NCBI GenBank assembly: GCA_021773275.1
Contig: JAJFKJ010000049.1
Location: forward strand, 1-33,285
Reading direction: 5' to 3'
Source of the DNA: Gammaproteobacteria bacterium
GTDB lineage: Bacteria > Pseudomonadota > Gammaproteobacteria > JABCZS01
DNA length: 33,285 nucleotides
A model generated the notes under the pieces. The model had not been told where the DNA came from. It did no database searches and saw only the letters and a program-made list of their open reading frames with translations. The stretch's first letter is position 1, and each line of letters begins with the position of its first letter. Shown piece by piece: positions 1 to 10,900 of the stretch. Made by a program: the position numbers and the translations under genes.

Positions 1-280
1 TGAGCGGAAGCGAGCGAACAATGAAGCCAACAGACCCTGTAGCAAGTGACGATAAAATCACTGACTCAACTGATCGCTCACTGCCGTTCGCGCTCACCCA
101 ATAAATTTTTGCAAGCCATTTGTAGGGGCGGCACCCTGTGCTGCCCGCAAGTGTGAAACACTTGAATATTGTCGAGCTACGCTCGACCGGGTCGAACAGG
201 GTCCGACCCCTACATTAGCGTACCGGCTCTGACTCGAAATTATTTTAATGTAGGGGTCGTACCCTGTGCTGCCCCTACAC
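1..280. repeat. Intergenic repeat block with GTAGGGG-type palindromes
   Basis: No gene is seen in these 280 bases. Three degenerate copies of a palindromic element (family R1, arms GTAGGGGTCGCAC and its complement) lie at about 121-148, 187-215 and 250-279. Bases 1-17 (TGAGCGGAAGCGAGCGA) are the reverse complement of a piece of a second family (R3) seen near 28963-28980, and bases 51-100 hold a direct R3 copy (CTGATCGCTC...CGCTCACC). The block is assembled from elements that recur in almost every gap of this window. Confidence 0.75.
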
Positions 281-451
281 TTATTCTGACAAATCTATCC
301 CCGCTCTTTTACAAACCTCACATAAAAGTTTGGTGCAAGCTTCATTAGCGTCGGCTAAATGTTCTGCAAGTGTTTCTCGATCAAGCTTAATTTCTTCATT
401 GATTTCTGCTTGCAAGTCTTCGGCATTATGATGTGTTTGTTCTACATTCAT
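281..451 (-). CDS. Small hypothetical protein, 56 aa, coupled to the upstream gene
   Basis: I do not recognise this protein. It reads from ATG at 451 to TAA at 281 and gives 56 residues, starting MNVEQTHHNAEDLQAEINEE and ending AGIDLSE. It is acidic and predicted helical, with three cysteines in the second half, two of them spaced C-E-V-C. Its ATG overlaps the TGA of the 136-residue gene by four bases (ATGA), the usual sign of translational coupling, so it is probably the second cistron of a two-gene operon. It has no signal peptide or membrane segment. A toxin-antitoxin role would be a guess from size and layout only. The main doubt is its small size; the overlap argues that it is real. Confidence 0.55.
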   Translation of the reverse strand: MNVEQTHHNAEDLQAEINEEIKLDRETLAEHLADANEACTKLLCEVCKRAGIDLSE

Positions 452-858
452 GCGCGCTCTCCCATATTTAATCCTTCAGCAAAATCTGAGAATTTTTTCT
501 CTTCGACTTCGTAGTGTGCTAACAGCTCTTCTTGCGTGGGCTCGAACTTACTGTTTTCCATTTCTAGCAAGCTTTCACGGCATTGAATATCCACCTGCGC
601 AAAAGCTTCTGCTAGCTCGTTTTGATCATCATCTGACAGCTGGCTCATCAGGTCTTTTTCAATGGCAAATAGCTTATCGAAATAGCCTGTAATACGGGCC
701 TTATAATCTTCTATAGATTCATTATCTGCCCTTGCAAAAGGCAACTGATGGTAGGTGAGCTCAGCTAGGCTCTCCAGTGAATGGGAGATCTGCTTGACCA
801 TGGTGGGCAGCTCAGCGCGCTGGCGTAGCCCTTTCTCATGTTTTCTTAGAGATGCCAT
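448..858 (-). CDS. Hypothetical helical protein, 136 aa
   Basis: Unrecognised soluble protein, rich in Glu, Lys, Leu and Gln, predicted almost wholly helical. The N-terminus is basic (MASLRKHEKGLRQR) and the rest acidic. No signal peptide, membrane segment or catalytic motif is visible. The start is well supported: an ideal Shine-Dalgarno AAGGAGG lies 6 bases before the ATG at 858. A TATAAT box at 894-899 is a likely -10. The stop overlaps the start of the 56-residue gene by 4 bases, so the two form an operon. An opposite-strand frame at 450-692 is a shadow and was not called. The gene is probably real on start-site evidence; its function is unknown. Confidence 0.7.
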   Translation of the reverse strand: MASLRKHEKGLRQRAELPTMVKQISHSLESLAELTYHQLPFARADNESIEDYKARITGYFDKLFAIEKDLMSQLSDDDQNELAEAFAQVDIQCRESLLEMENSKFEPTQEELLAHYEVEEKKFSDFAEGLNMGERA

Positions 859-893
859 AAACGCCTCCTTAGGTTTATTACTCTACTACCTAT

Positions 894-924
894 ATTATAC
901 TACACAAGTAGGTACCTAGCTCAA
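894..924 (-). promoter_or_regulatory. Possible promoter of the 136-aa/56-aa pair
   Basis: On the minus strand a perfect TATAAT (894-899) lies about 35 bases upstream of the ATG. The best -35 candidate, TTGAGC (919-924), is 19 bases away, longer than the optimum of 17, so only the -10 is convincing. Confidence 0.4.
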
Positions 925-1014
925 GTGTTTTCTTCCATACTATCAATTGCTTATGGGTCAGGCTTTGGGGGGAGTTGACCAATTGCCTAGAATTCAGTAA
1001 CATAGCGATACCAC

Positions 1015-1089
1015 TCCCCAGTAGCTCAGTGGTAGAGCAGTTGACTGTTAATCAATTGGTCGGCAGTTCGAATCTGTCCTGGGGAGCCA
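1015..1089 (+). tRNA. tRNA-Asn (anticodon GTT)
   Basis: A complete 75-base cloverleaf. The acceptor arm TCCCCAG (1015-1021) pairs with CTGGGGA (1079-1085), followed by discriminator G and an encoded CCA (1087-1089). The D-arm reads TAGCTCAGTGGTAGAGCA. The anticodon loop CTGTTAA carries GTT at 1047-1049 on a stem with one G-T pair. The T-loop is TTCGAAT. Its 3' end lies 7 bases from the stop of katG, which runs toward it. Confidence 0.97.
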
Positions 1090-1096
1090 TTTTCCC

Positions 1097-3638
<2,542 letters not shown>

Positions 3639-4238
3639 ATGTTACTAATTTCATTTTTATTACCCATGTTCTCATTTTCTCTGGCGATGTCTATCTCCCC
3701 GGGGCCAGTGAATATGATTATTCTTTCTTCTGGTGTTAACTATGGCGTGAAGAAAACGGTCCCCTATGTATCAGGTGCAACGATTGGTTTCACCTTACTA
3801 CTATTGTTTATAGGGCTTATTTTTGAGCAGTTTGTCAACGCCTACCCTGCGCTTCTGAAATACCTTGCCATTTTCGGCTCTTTGTATATCGTGTATATGG
3901 GTTACAGAATTGCCTGCGCAAAACCTGAAATAGTAATTAAAAAGCAAGTTATCCCTAAATTTCACCAAGGTTTTATTTTACAATGGTTAAACCCTAAAGC
4001 TTGGCTAGCCTGTGTTTCAGGAGCTTCAATATTTTCAAGTGTCGATAGTTACACACCATTTTTAACATTTGTCAGCATATACTTCCTTGTATGCTATCTC
4101 TCATTACTTGCCTGGGCTGTACTTGGCGATAAAATATCTTTTTTCTTGAGCAGTGATATCCGCTTGCGGATTTTTAATGTTTTAATGGGGCTGCTGCTTG
4201 TTCTAACCGCATTAATGCTAATTTATCAGCATGTTTAA
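3639..4238 (+). CDS. LysE/RhtB-family amino acid exporter
   Basis: Inner-membrane exporter of 199 residues with about six membrane helices, the usual size of the family, which expels amino acids such as lysine, threonine or homoserine lactones by proton exchange. The N-terminal family signature SPGPVNMI has Pro21-Gly22-Pro23 in the first helix, and the conserved GFxLQWLNPKAW stretch (111-122) opens the second half. The substrate cannot be told from sequence. No good Shine-Dalgarno precedes the ATG at 3639; an inner ATG at 3666 would shorten the first helix but keep the PGP motif, so the start is uncertain. The gene is monocistronic and converges on the large operon, with a repeat cluster between them. 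Confidence 0.88.
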   Translation: MLLISFLLPMFSFSLAMSISPGPVNMIILSSGVNYGVKKTVPYVSGATIGFTLLLLFIGLIFEQFVNAYPALLKYLAIFGSLYIVYMGYRIACAKPEIVIKKQVIPKFHQGFILQWLNPKAWLACVSGASIFSSVDSYTPFLTFVSIYFLVCYLSLLAWAVLGDKISFFLSSDIRLRIFNVLMGLLLVLTALMLIYQHV

Positions 4239-4673
4239 GATTTACATCCGATTAAACCGCGGCTCTGACACGAGACTATTGCAAGTATAAAATCCCCCGC
4301 TCGCTGAGCTCGCTGCCCCCTTCACAAAGGGGGCGATCATGAAGCGCGGCTATGACAAACGTTTACGACAATTTTGACGTAGAGGTCGAGCATCGTTCGA
4401 CCCGCGGGCCGTACTACGTGCGACCCCTACGGTAAGATTTTTACGAGACACACGCCTGCGTGTTTTACATGCAATGTAACCGCTTACTGGCGTGCGCGGC
4501 TCTGACACGAGACTATTGCAGATATAAAATCCCCCGCTCGCTGTGCTCGCTGCCCCCTTCACAAAGGGGGCGATCATGAAGCGCGGCTATGACACGAGAC
4601 TATTGCAGATATAAAATCCCCCGCTCGCTGAGCTCGCTGCCCCCTTCGCAAAGGGGGCGATTATTTTGAGGGT
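4239..4673. repeat. Three-copy hairpin repeat cluster (R2) between convergent genes
   Basis: Three copies of an element (family R2) starting AAAATCCCCCGCTCGCTG and ending in a CCCCCTT/AAGGGGG hairpin plus CGAT lie at 4289-4337, 4526-4574 and 4613-4661. Each is preceded by a near-identical leader (GACACGAGACTATTGCA), so the repeated unit is about 85-95 bases. A divergent R1-like palindrome (4379-4431) and unrelated sequence separate copies 1 and 2; copies 2 and 3 are directly tandem. The hairpins lack a good U-run but could stop or protect transcripts arriving from both sides. A 75-codon minus-strand frame here is repeat sequence, not a gene. Confidence 0.85.
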
Positions 4674-7600
4674 TTAGTTCTTTCGCAAACCATTCCAGCG
4701 CGCTTCCATGTCTGAAACATTATTCTCATCATCAGAAGCTTTGTTGACACTTGATGTATTAGTTTGATGATGCGCAGCGACACCGCCTTTCATTTCAACG
4801 AGCTGAACGTCGCATTCTTGTTGCTTAAAATCAGTTTCTGTGATTATTTTATCGCCGTCTCTGATCTCAATACCACTCTCAATGTCATCATTTACAAAAG
4901 TGCTTTTTTCATTGCCAAGACCCATCTTAACATGGCCCCGAGCTATCCATTTAAGCTGCTTAGGACAAGCTTGCTTAGACTCAAGGTTCATACCAGGAGC
5001 ATCTTTTTGCGCCGAATGTGAGGCATGCCACCATGGGTTTGAATTCAAGATAGGTCTTGCCACTGCAGGTCGGCTGCGCTCGACTTCTTGTGCCGCAGAT
5101 GCAGTAGTGGTTGTGGCAACTGGTTTTGCTGGCGCTATAAAGCCAATGCTTGTACCGCCTCTACCTAGCTGCGCAACGGGCATATGCTCAGCTTGCCCCC
5201 CAAGACTCTCCATAGTGGGTTCATCATCACTGCTGTCATCATTGCCACCCTCAAAGAGATCTTTGACCCAATTTGCAAGGTACTCACCCGCATACATCAT
5301 TGCACTGCCACCACTCATATCGGCATAATGCCAATCATGTGAAGCTGGCTCATAAGCAAACGAATAAGCGGCTTGACCCGTATGGGCAGGTAGGTCCCGT
5401 CTAACAGCTTGGGGTGGTGGTTTTATAATAGATGCTTTTTGCAGTGCACCAATAGCCGGATGGTCGTTGGCTAGAGAAAAAGCACTACAAAGTGTTTCTA
5501 AAAACTGTTTTGCTTCACGGGCATGTTCACCTGTTGAAAATTTTCCAGTAATTTTAGAAAATATTACGACATCAAATAGCGGTTGATAGTTTTTCAAGTA
5601 GGCTTTGACATCGTTATTTTTTATTAAATCACTTAATATCATGCGAAACTTTCTATTGAAATCAGCGGCATATAAAGCTGAAGCGGAGTTTTCAAGATTA
5701 TACTGCCCGAGTTTCAATAGCATAAGCAATAAACGAGACTCTGGAATTTTGGCCGTCGGTTTGCCATTTTCAGAATAAGTATATGCAGCCAGGTCACGCA
5801 CCAGTGTTTCAATATTGACCTGCGTAATCGAGCGGGGGTCACGGTCATTCGTTTTGGGTATTGCTTTAATGTCACGGTGCGCGGCAAGCATTAAATTTTT
5901 CGCACTATCGCTGTCTTTCAAAGGCATTTCATTGAATAAACTTGGCAGCAAGCTGATGACAGATGAACTCAATGCGCTATAGTGAAAACCGTAAAAAGGC
6001 AGTATGTGTTTAAGTAAAAACTTATTCCCCACGTCCTCCAAATTAAGGGCATACTCCTTTGCTACACCAGGCTCCCGATCTGGGTTTGAAATCATAAGCT
6101 TGGAATCACCCAGCAACGACCTAGCGCGCAGCTGCGGGAAAAGATCACCCATCGCAATCAGCTGGATAACAAATGCACGCAAATTAAAAATCCGCCCATC
6201 AGCGGCAAAAGTTTCTCCTAGTTGCCCAATTACCAAGGCATAAAAATTGTCCTTACCATTTTCTTTCAAACTAGAAACAATATAATCTAGCTGGCCTTTT
6301 TTAAGCTTACCATCAATAAGCTTGTGCAGATGGTCGAGTTTTGGGGCATTATACACCCCTTCGCTCATGGCATATTTAAAAAACTCTAAGAGTAGCTTAT
6401 GCTCAACTATGAGTTTTGCATTTATTTGTTCGGGGTTAAGATCTACTACCACAACATCTTCATCATCTCCATCCTGGCTGCCTGCCTGTGAGGCTGAAGC
6501 ATCACCTTCGATTACTTGTCCGTCATCGGTGGTAATAGGTTTCTTAATTAGCCCTACACGCCAATCTTTAACTGCTTTAGCAGCTTCGAGTAAACCTTCT
6601 GAACCGGGGCTCTCGCTAGTTAAATGCTTTGTGACATAACCATTTCGATTTGCTGTGTAGTCATCACAGCCTGCGACAATAGCATCGACAAATTTTTGAT
6701 TCTTATCGGCTCTGTCTTTTTGGCGGACTGTTTCGCTTTGTTCAACATCAAAATGTTTATCCAGGTCATCAAGGGCAGAGAAGTCCAGGGTGCTCAGGTT
6801 TGTACCGCTAACTATGGCAGCATTTATCCATTCAATCTCAGCGGAAGAAAAGCCTAAAATTTTCAGATCTATCTTATTGGCAATGGCATCTTGTATCCCT
6901 TCAACTATCATCTTATTTTTTTGTCTATCGCGTTCTTTTTTTTGTTGCTTTTCATCTGCTATCTTAAGCTTTCCATCTGTGATATCGCGAAAGTCAGGGT
7001 ATTCAGGGGCGTTTTGGTTTTCGATTTTTTTAACTGCTGCTTTGAATTTCTTGTATGTGTGTTTTTCTTTTGGTGTCTTGGAAAATATATCGGCGATCAT
7101 TGCACCTGGCAAACCAAACGATTGACATATAAAACCCAGTTCAGCGAGTAATTTTATATTTATCTCTTGCTTGCGCAATCGTGAAATGGTTTTATACACA
7201 AGATGCGTGTCGATAATAGCAAAGGTGCGATCTGCCTCGTGCAGCACCAAGTTTTTAACACGAGTATAGTGATCAAATTTCTCCTGTGGACCCGCACTTG
7301 CCAGGTGCCCCAAGAGGCGCGCCAGCAACATACTATTATATATTCTCGGCGTAGTACGTTCGCCCAGGTCTGCAAGGCTACTCATCAGTGGGTGGTCTTT
7401 ATTTGCGGCGCCTGTGACCAGAACATGAAGCTGCCCATCAAAAGTGTCCATCTGCGTCGTGGCATTACGCTCACATACTGCCTGAAGATGCGCGTATATT
7501 TCACTTACCTTTGCTTGCGTCGAGCTAGCTTTAGGCTTCGCGGCATTGTAGTAACGGACCAAATCTTGCGCAAGCAAGAGGTGGTTGCCCAAATCTTTGG

Positions 7601-7922
7601 TAGACGCTGTCAACACATCAATGCTTTGGGTGTCTTTTAAAAGTTGTTGTGCTTGCGCCTCTACATGGTCTGTTATATCCGATTCCCAGATTTCATTTGT
7701 TACTAAAATAGCGTATAGCTTGTTTTCTTCTGGGCTGTCACCTTTTTCTGCAACGTAGTCAAACAGCGCCCTGGCAATTGATCCAGCATCAGCGCCATCA
7801 GCTAAAACTGCTTTGGCAAAGGCAGTTGACGCTTTAGATTTTTTCACGTCTGCTGCAGTTATGGCCTCGAGATACCCCTCGACACTATCTTTAATTACTG
7901 TTATAAAGTTATTTTTCATCAT
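4674..7922 (-). CDS. Hypothetical large helical protein, 1082 aa, partner of the GTPase-SecA-like protein
   Basis: I do not recognise this family. The protein is soluble with no signal peptide or membrane segment. Residues 1 to about 850 are predicted mainly helical in an alpha-repeat style, with a charged KQQKKERDRQKNK stretch near 330-345 and an acidic linker (DGDDEDVVVVD) near 485. The last ~220 residues differ: low-complexity Gly/Ser/Asp sequence (EGGNDDSSDDEP), a Thr/Ala/Pro linker, then a compact hydrophilic C-terminal segment that looks beta-rich. No nucleotide-binding or protease motif was found. Its ATG lies only 7 bases after the TAG of the 2787-residue gene, and its Shine-Dalgarno (AGAGGT) overlaps that stop, so the two are almost surely co-transcribed and co-translated. 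It may be a binding partner, adaptor or scaffold for the giant protein; this is inference from the operon only. Confidence 0.85.
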   Translation of the reverse strand: MMKNNFITVIKDSVEGYLEAITAADVKKSKASTAFAKAVLADGADAGSIARALFDYVAEKGDSPEENKLYAILVTNEIWESDITDHVEAQAQQLLKDTQSIDVLTASTKDLGNHLLLAQDLVRYYNAAKPKASSTQAKVSEIYAHLQAVCERNATTQMDTFDGQLHVLVTGAANKDHPLMSSLADLGERTTPRIYNSMLLARLLGHLASAGPQEKFDHYTRVKNLVLHEADRTFAIIDTHLVYKTISRLRKQEINIKLLAELGFICQSFGLPGAMIADIFSKTPKEKHTYKKFKAAVKKIENQNAPEYPDFRDITDGKLKIADEKQQKKERDRQKNKMIVEGIQDAIANKIDLKILGFSSAEIEWINAAIVSGTNLSTLDFSALDDLDKHFDVEQSETVRQKDRADKNQKFVDAIVAGCDDYTANRNGYVTKHLTSESPGSEGLLEAAKAVKDWRVGLIKKPITTDDGQVIEGDASASQAGSQDGDDEDVVVVDLNPEQINAKLIVEHKLLLEFFKYAMSEGVYNAPKLDHLHKLIDGKLKKGQLDYIVSSLKENGKDNFYALVIGQLGETFAADGRIFNLRAFVIQLIAMGDLFPQLRARSLLGDSKLMISNPDREPGVAKEYALNLEDVGNKFLLKHILPFYGFHYSALSSSVISLLPSLFNEMPLKDSDSAKNLMLAAHRDIKAIPKTNDRDPRSITQVNIETLVRDLAAYTYSENGKPTAKIPESRLLLMLLKLGQYNLENSASALYAADFNRKFRMILSDLIKNNDVKAYLKNYQPLFDVVIFSKITGKFSTGEHAREAKQFLETLCSAFSLANDHPAIGALQKASIIKPPPQAVRRDLPAHTGQAAYSFAYEPASHDWHYADMSGGSAMMYAGEYLANWVKDLFEGGNDDSSDDEPTMESLGGQAEHMPVAQLGRGGTSIGFIAPAKPVATTTTASAAQEVERSRPAVARPILNSNPWWHASHSAQKDAPGMNLESKQACPKQLKWIARGHVKMGLGNEKSTFVNDDIESGIEIRDGDKIITETDFKQQECDVQLVEMKGGVAAHHQTNTSSVNKASDDENNVSDMEARWNGLRKN

Positions 7923-7929
7923 ACTACCT

Positions 7930-10900
7930 CTATTTTCTAAGCGTGTTTTTAAGTGGGCCGGTGTCTAGACCATTACCGTTACCCTGGTGTCGTTTACCCC
8001 TATGGTTGTCGTACCCAGCCGTCATTTCTGCACTTTTCACAGCCCCTGGTGCAGCCTGAAGATTACCCGCATCTAAACCGTGTGCATTTTCAAATTGTGC
8101 AACCCTGTTATCGCCAACCCCACCTCTTTGCTTAACCTGTTCAGATTTGTGAGCAGCAGCATCAAAATTACCTAATCTGCATGTTTTGGCCCAATCCGGA
8201 ACATCGAGATTAGCGGGTACCACTCCGTTTTTATAGTCACCATTTAAAAACTCCAATATTTTATTAAGATTATTGCTGTAGCCAAACATGTTCACTATTG
8301 TTCTAGGTCTATGGTTAGGATTGTTGCCCGTACAAACAAATATTTTCTGGTAATAATGTTTTGGCTCAAAGTATGCGCCATCAATTAACTCCCTGCCTGA
8401 AGCAAATACAGCTCTCATGTCCGCAATGGTGCTCTGTAAAATTACATCGCCTCCTGTGTTGTAGACGGGAATAAAATAATTCTTATAAACCGGCTCTTGC
8501 AATGCACCCTGTAACTCAGGGTTGTTTTTTTGCAAATAACGTAGAATTTCGTTTTGCGGCGTGTTGGCACTCAAGCGGTACATAAAGCCCATAGACTCAT
8601 CATGCAACTCACCTATTGCCTGCGATTTTGTAATGGCTGTATCAAACTCAGTATTGCATTTGGCTTGGCGAGCTTCCATAATTCTGACATACGCATTTTT
8701 GCTATGCATTCTTTGGATGGCGTCAGTATTTACCATAGCAGGCAAGCTGTCGCACAAACCTTGATTATCAGCAAATTTATCAGCTAATTCTTTAGCAGAA
8801 ATAACCATACTGTACGAGCCTGTACTACCTTGCCTTTGCGTTCTTTTCATTTCTTGCTCTTGCTCACTCATGTTTTCGCACAAGCGGGTGGCGAGCACAT
8901 GCAGGCCACCGGCCTTATCAAGGCCATCATTACGGCAAACGGCATCCATACCTCGTCTAAATGCGGCCGTTGCCAAAGTTATCCTGCCCGGCGTTGCAAT
9001 GGCATTAACAATAGCGTCACGCGCAGTTGTACCAGTAGCCTCTGTTAGCGTAACAGCATTGGCCTTATATTCAGAAAACGCCGGGGACTCAAGAAAAGCT
9101 CTGATCTGAGCTTGGTTTTCAAAGAAGAGCAAGGCTGCACGCTTTTCACTTGCACCGTTTACCGGGCCGCCATTTACATGCACCGGCTTAAGCTTGCTTT
9201 CCATCTCCTTCACAATGGCTTGCGCATGATCCTCTTCGCTTACTACTTTAAAATCAGCTCCAGGGTTAAACTTTTGTGAATCAGCGCCCTTAGCCTCAGG
9301 GTAAGCAGAAGGAAGGTAAGTTGCGTTCGCAACACCATACGCGTCACGCAAATAGTCTTTTTGCTTTCTGGTTGTGGTCTCTAAGGTTCCAGAGACACCA
9401 TTAACATGATCATACTGCAATAACTTGGCACGGGAGAAAATGCCATAATTGATGTTAAAGCCTATTTTTTCTTCCAGGTTTTGCGTTAAGAGTGTATTAC
9501 CAGGTTCTTTATCATGCTCGGCGTAGTATGCGCAAAGGGTGTTATAACCATCTACTTTATCGTAATTATAGCTGCCACTGGATAAATATCCTACTTTTTG
9601 ACTTGCATTATTAAAGTAGTATGTGTGCTTGGCTCTGTTTTGAATTGCGAGCACCATGTTTTTAACACCCGACAAGAACAAGGGCTCCCATCCAGTGTAT
9701 TTAAGCATGCACGTTTTATATTCGTCCCATTCTTTAATCTCTTTTAATGAAATGCTTTCACTGTCAAAACCCTCTTTTTCACGCCACAAGCGATCAAGCA
9801 AAGGTTTTACGTGGCTTTTATCTTGAAAGATTCCTGATACGGTAAACGTCTCATTGATATATTCAGGGTCAAGCACCTTATCAAGCTCATCTAATAACAG
9901 GTGAAGCCTCTTTTCTAAATCAAATGGCTTGCTTCTCGGGAACTCCCCTTCCCTAATGTATGCAGCAAATACATTCCGAATATCACTTAATATTCTTGTA
10001 CGCTTATCTGCCAGTTCATCGAGCGTGCCGTAATCAACATCGGGGTTATTCTCGTCCACCAGACCAAGCGCGACAAACATACTTTTGAAATCGCGGTAAT
10101 CTCTGCCTGTTAAATAATCACTGTAGCAACCGGCATCTGCTTTATCGCCTAAGACAGCCATGACCGCTGCCTGTATGGCCTGCACTACTGATTTACCCTG
10201 ACCAGACGGAACTTCCGCAACATGGTTTTCTTTTTTTGGCCCCGCCACTGTTGGAGCTACAGCATTGCTAGTATTCGTAGTGGCGCTGCTTGAGCCAGTC
10301 TCAATTTGGTAGTCAATTCCAGCTTTTTGAAGCATGGTGTTCATAACGCCACTTGCTGCTATTGCCGCCTTGCCTGCTACTGCTGTAGTGGCATCCACAA
10401 GCTGCTGAGCCTTTTCCTTTCTTTCAGCCCACACTCTTTCAGCGTCAATTTCAGCAGGAGATTTAACGTTCGGGAATAGGCTTTTTATAACATCATCATG
10501 TTGATCTAGCGAAAAAAGTCTAAATAAACCCAGTATTTGCGCAGGGTGTGGCTGCATCAGATAAAGTTCTAGCTCTTGCTTCGATTTACCACCATTACGC
10601 TGCTGCTCCTTGTAAAAGCTTGAATTATCGATTGTCCAATAGGCAAATAAATGCGCAAGCAAGCGACGCACTTTTTCTTTTCGCGTGCCATCACCTGTTG
10701 GAATTTGCTTTATTTTAGCAACCAAACCCAAGAGCGCATTTGCGGTGTGGTCCTGCGCTAAACCGGTGTGCACCAAGCTCCAGTATTCTTTGTGAAAGCT
10801 AGTATGCAGCGTTTTCAACACGGCTTTATTATCAGAGCTCGGGCCCCTAATGCCACCGAGGACCTGCTCAAAATCTACACGGCGCGTCGATGAATTGCGT

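Noticed and set aside
450-692. 80-codon plus-strand frame opposite the 136-aa gene
   Set aside because: It is a shadow of the well-supported minus-strand gene, without a Shine-Dalgarno of its own.
4350-4577. 75-codon minus-strand open frame
   Set aside because: It lies wholly within R1/R2 repeat sequence, has no Shine-Dalgarno, and its codons follow the palindromes.
4289-4661. CRISPR-like array
   Set aside because: Copies are unevenly spaced, the between-copy sequence is itself repeated rather than unique, and no cas gene is present.
8700-10300. Housekeeping secA
   Set aside because: The motor is the C-terminal part of a 2787-residue frame, with no SecA start, wing, scaffold or zinc tail visible.
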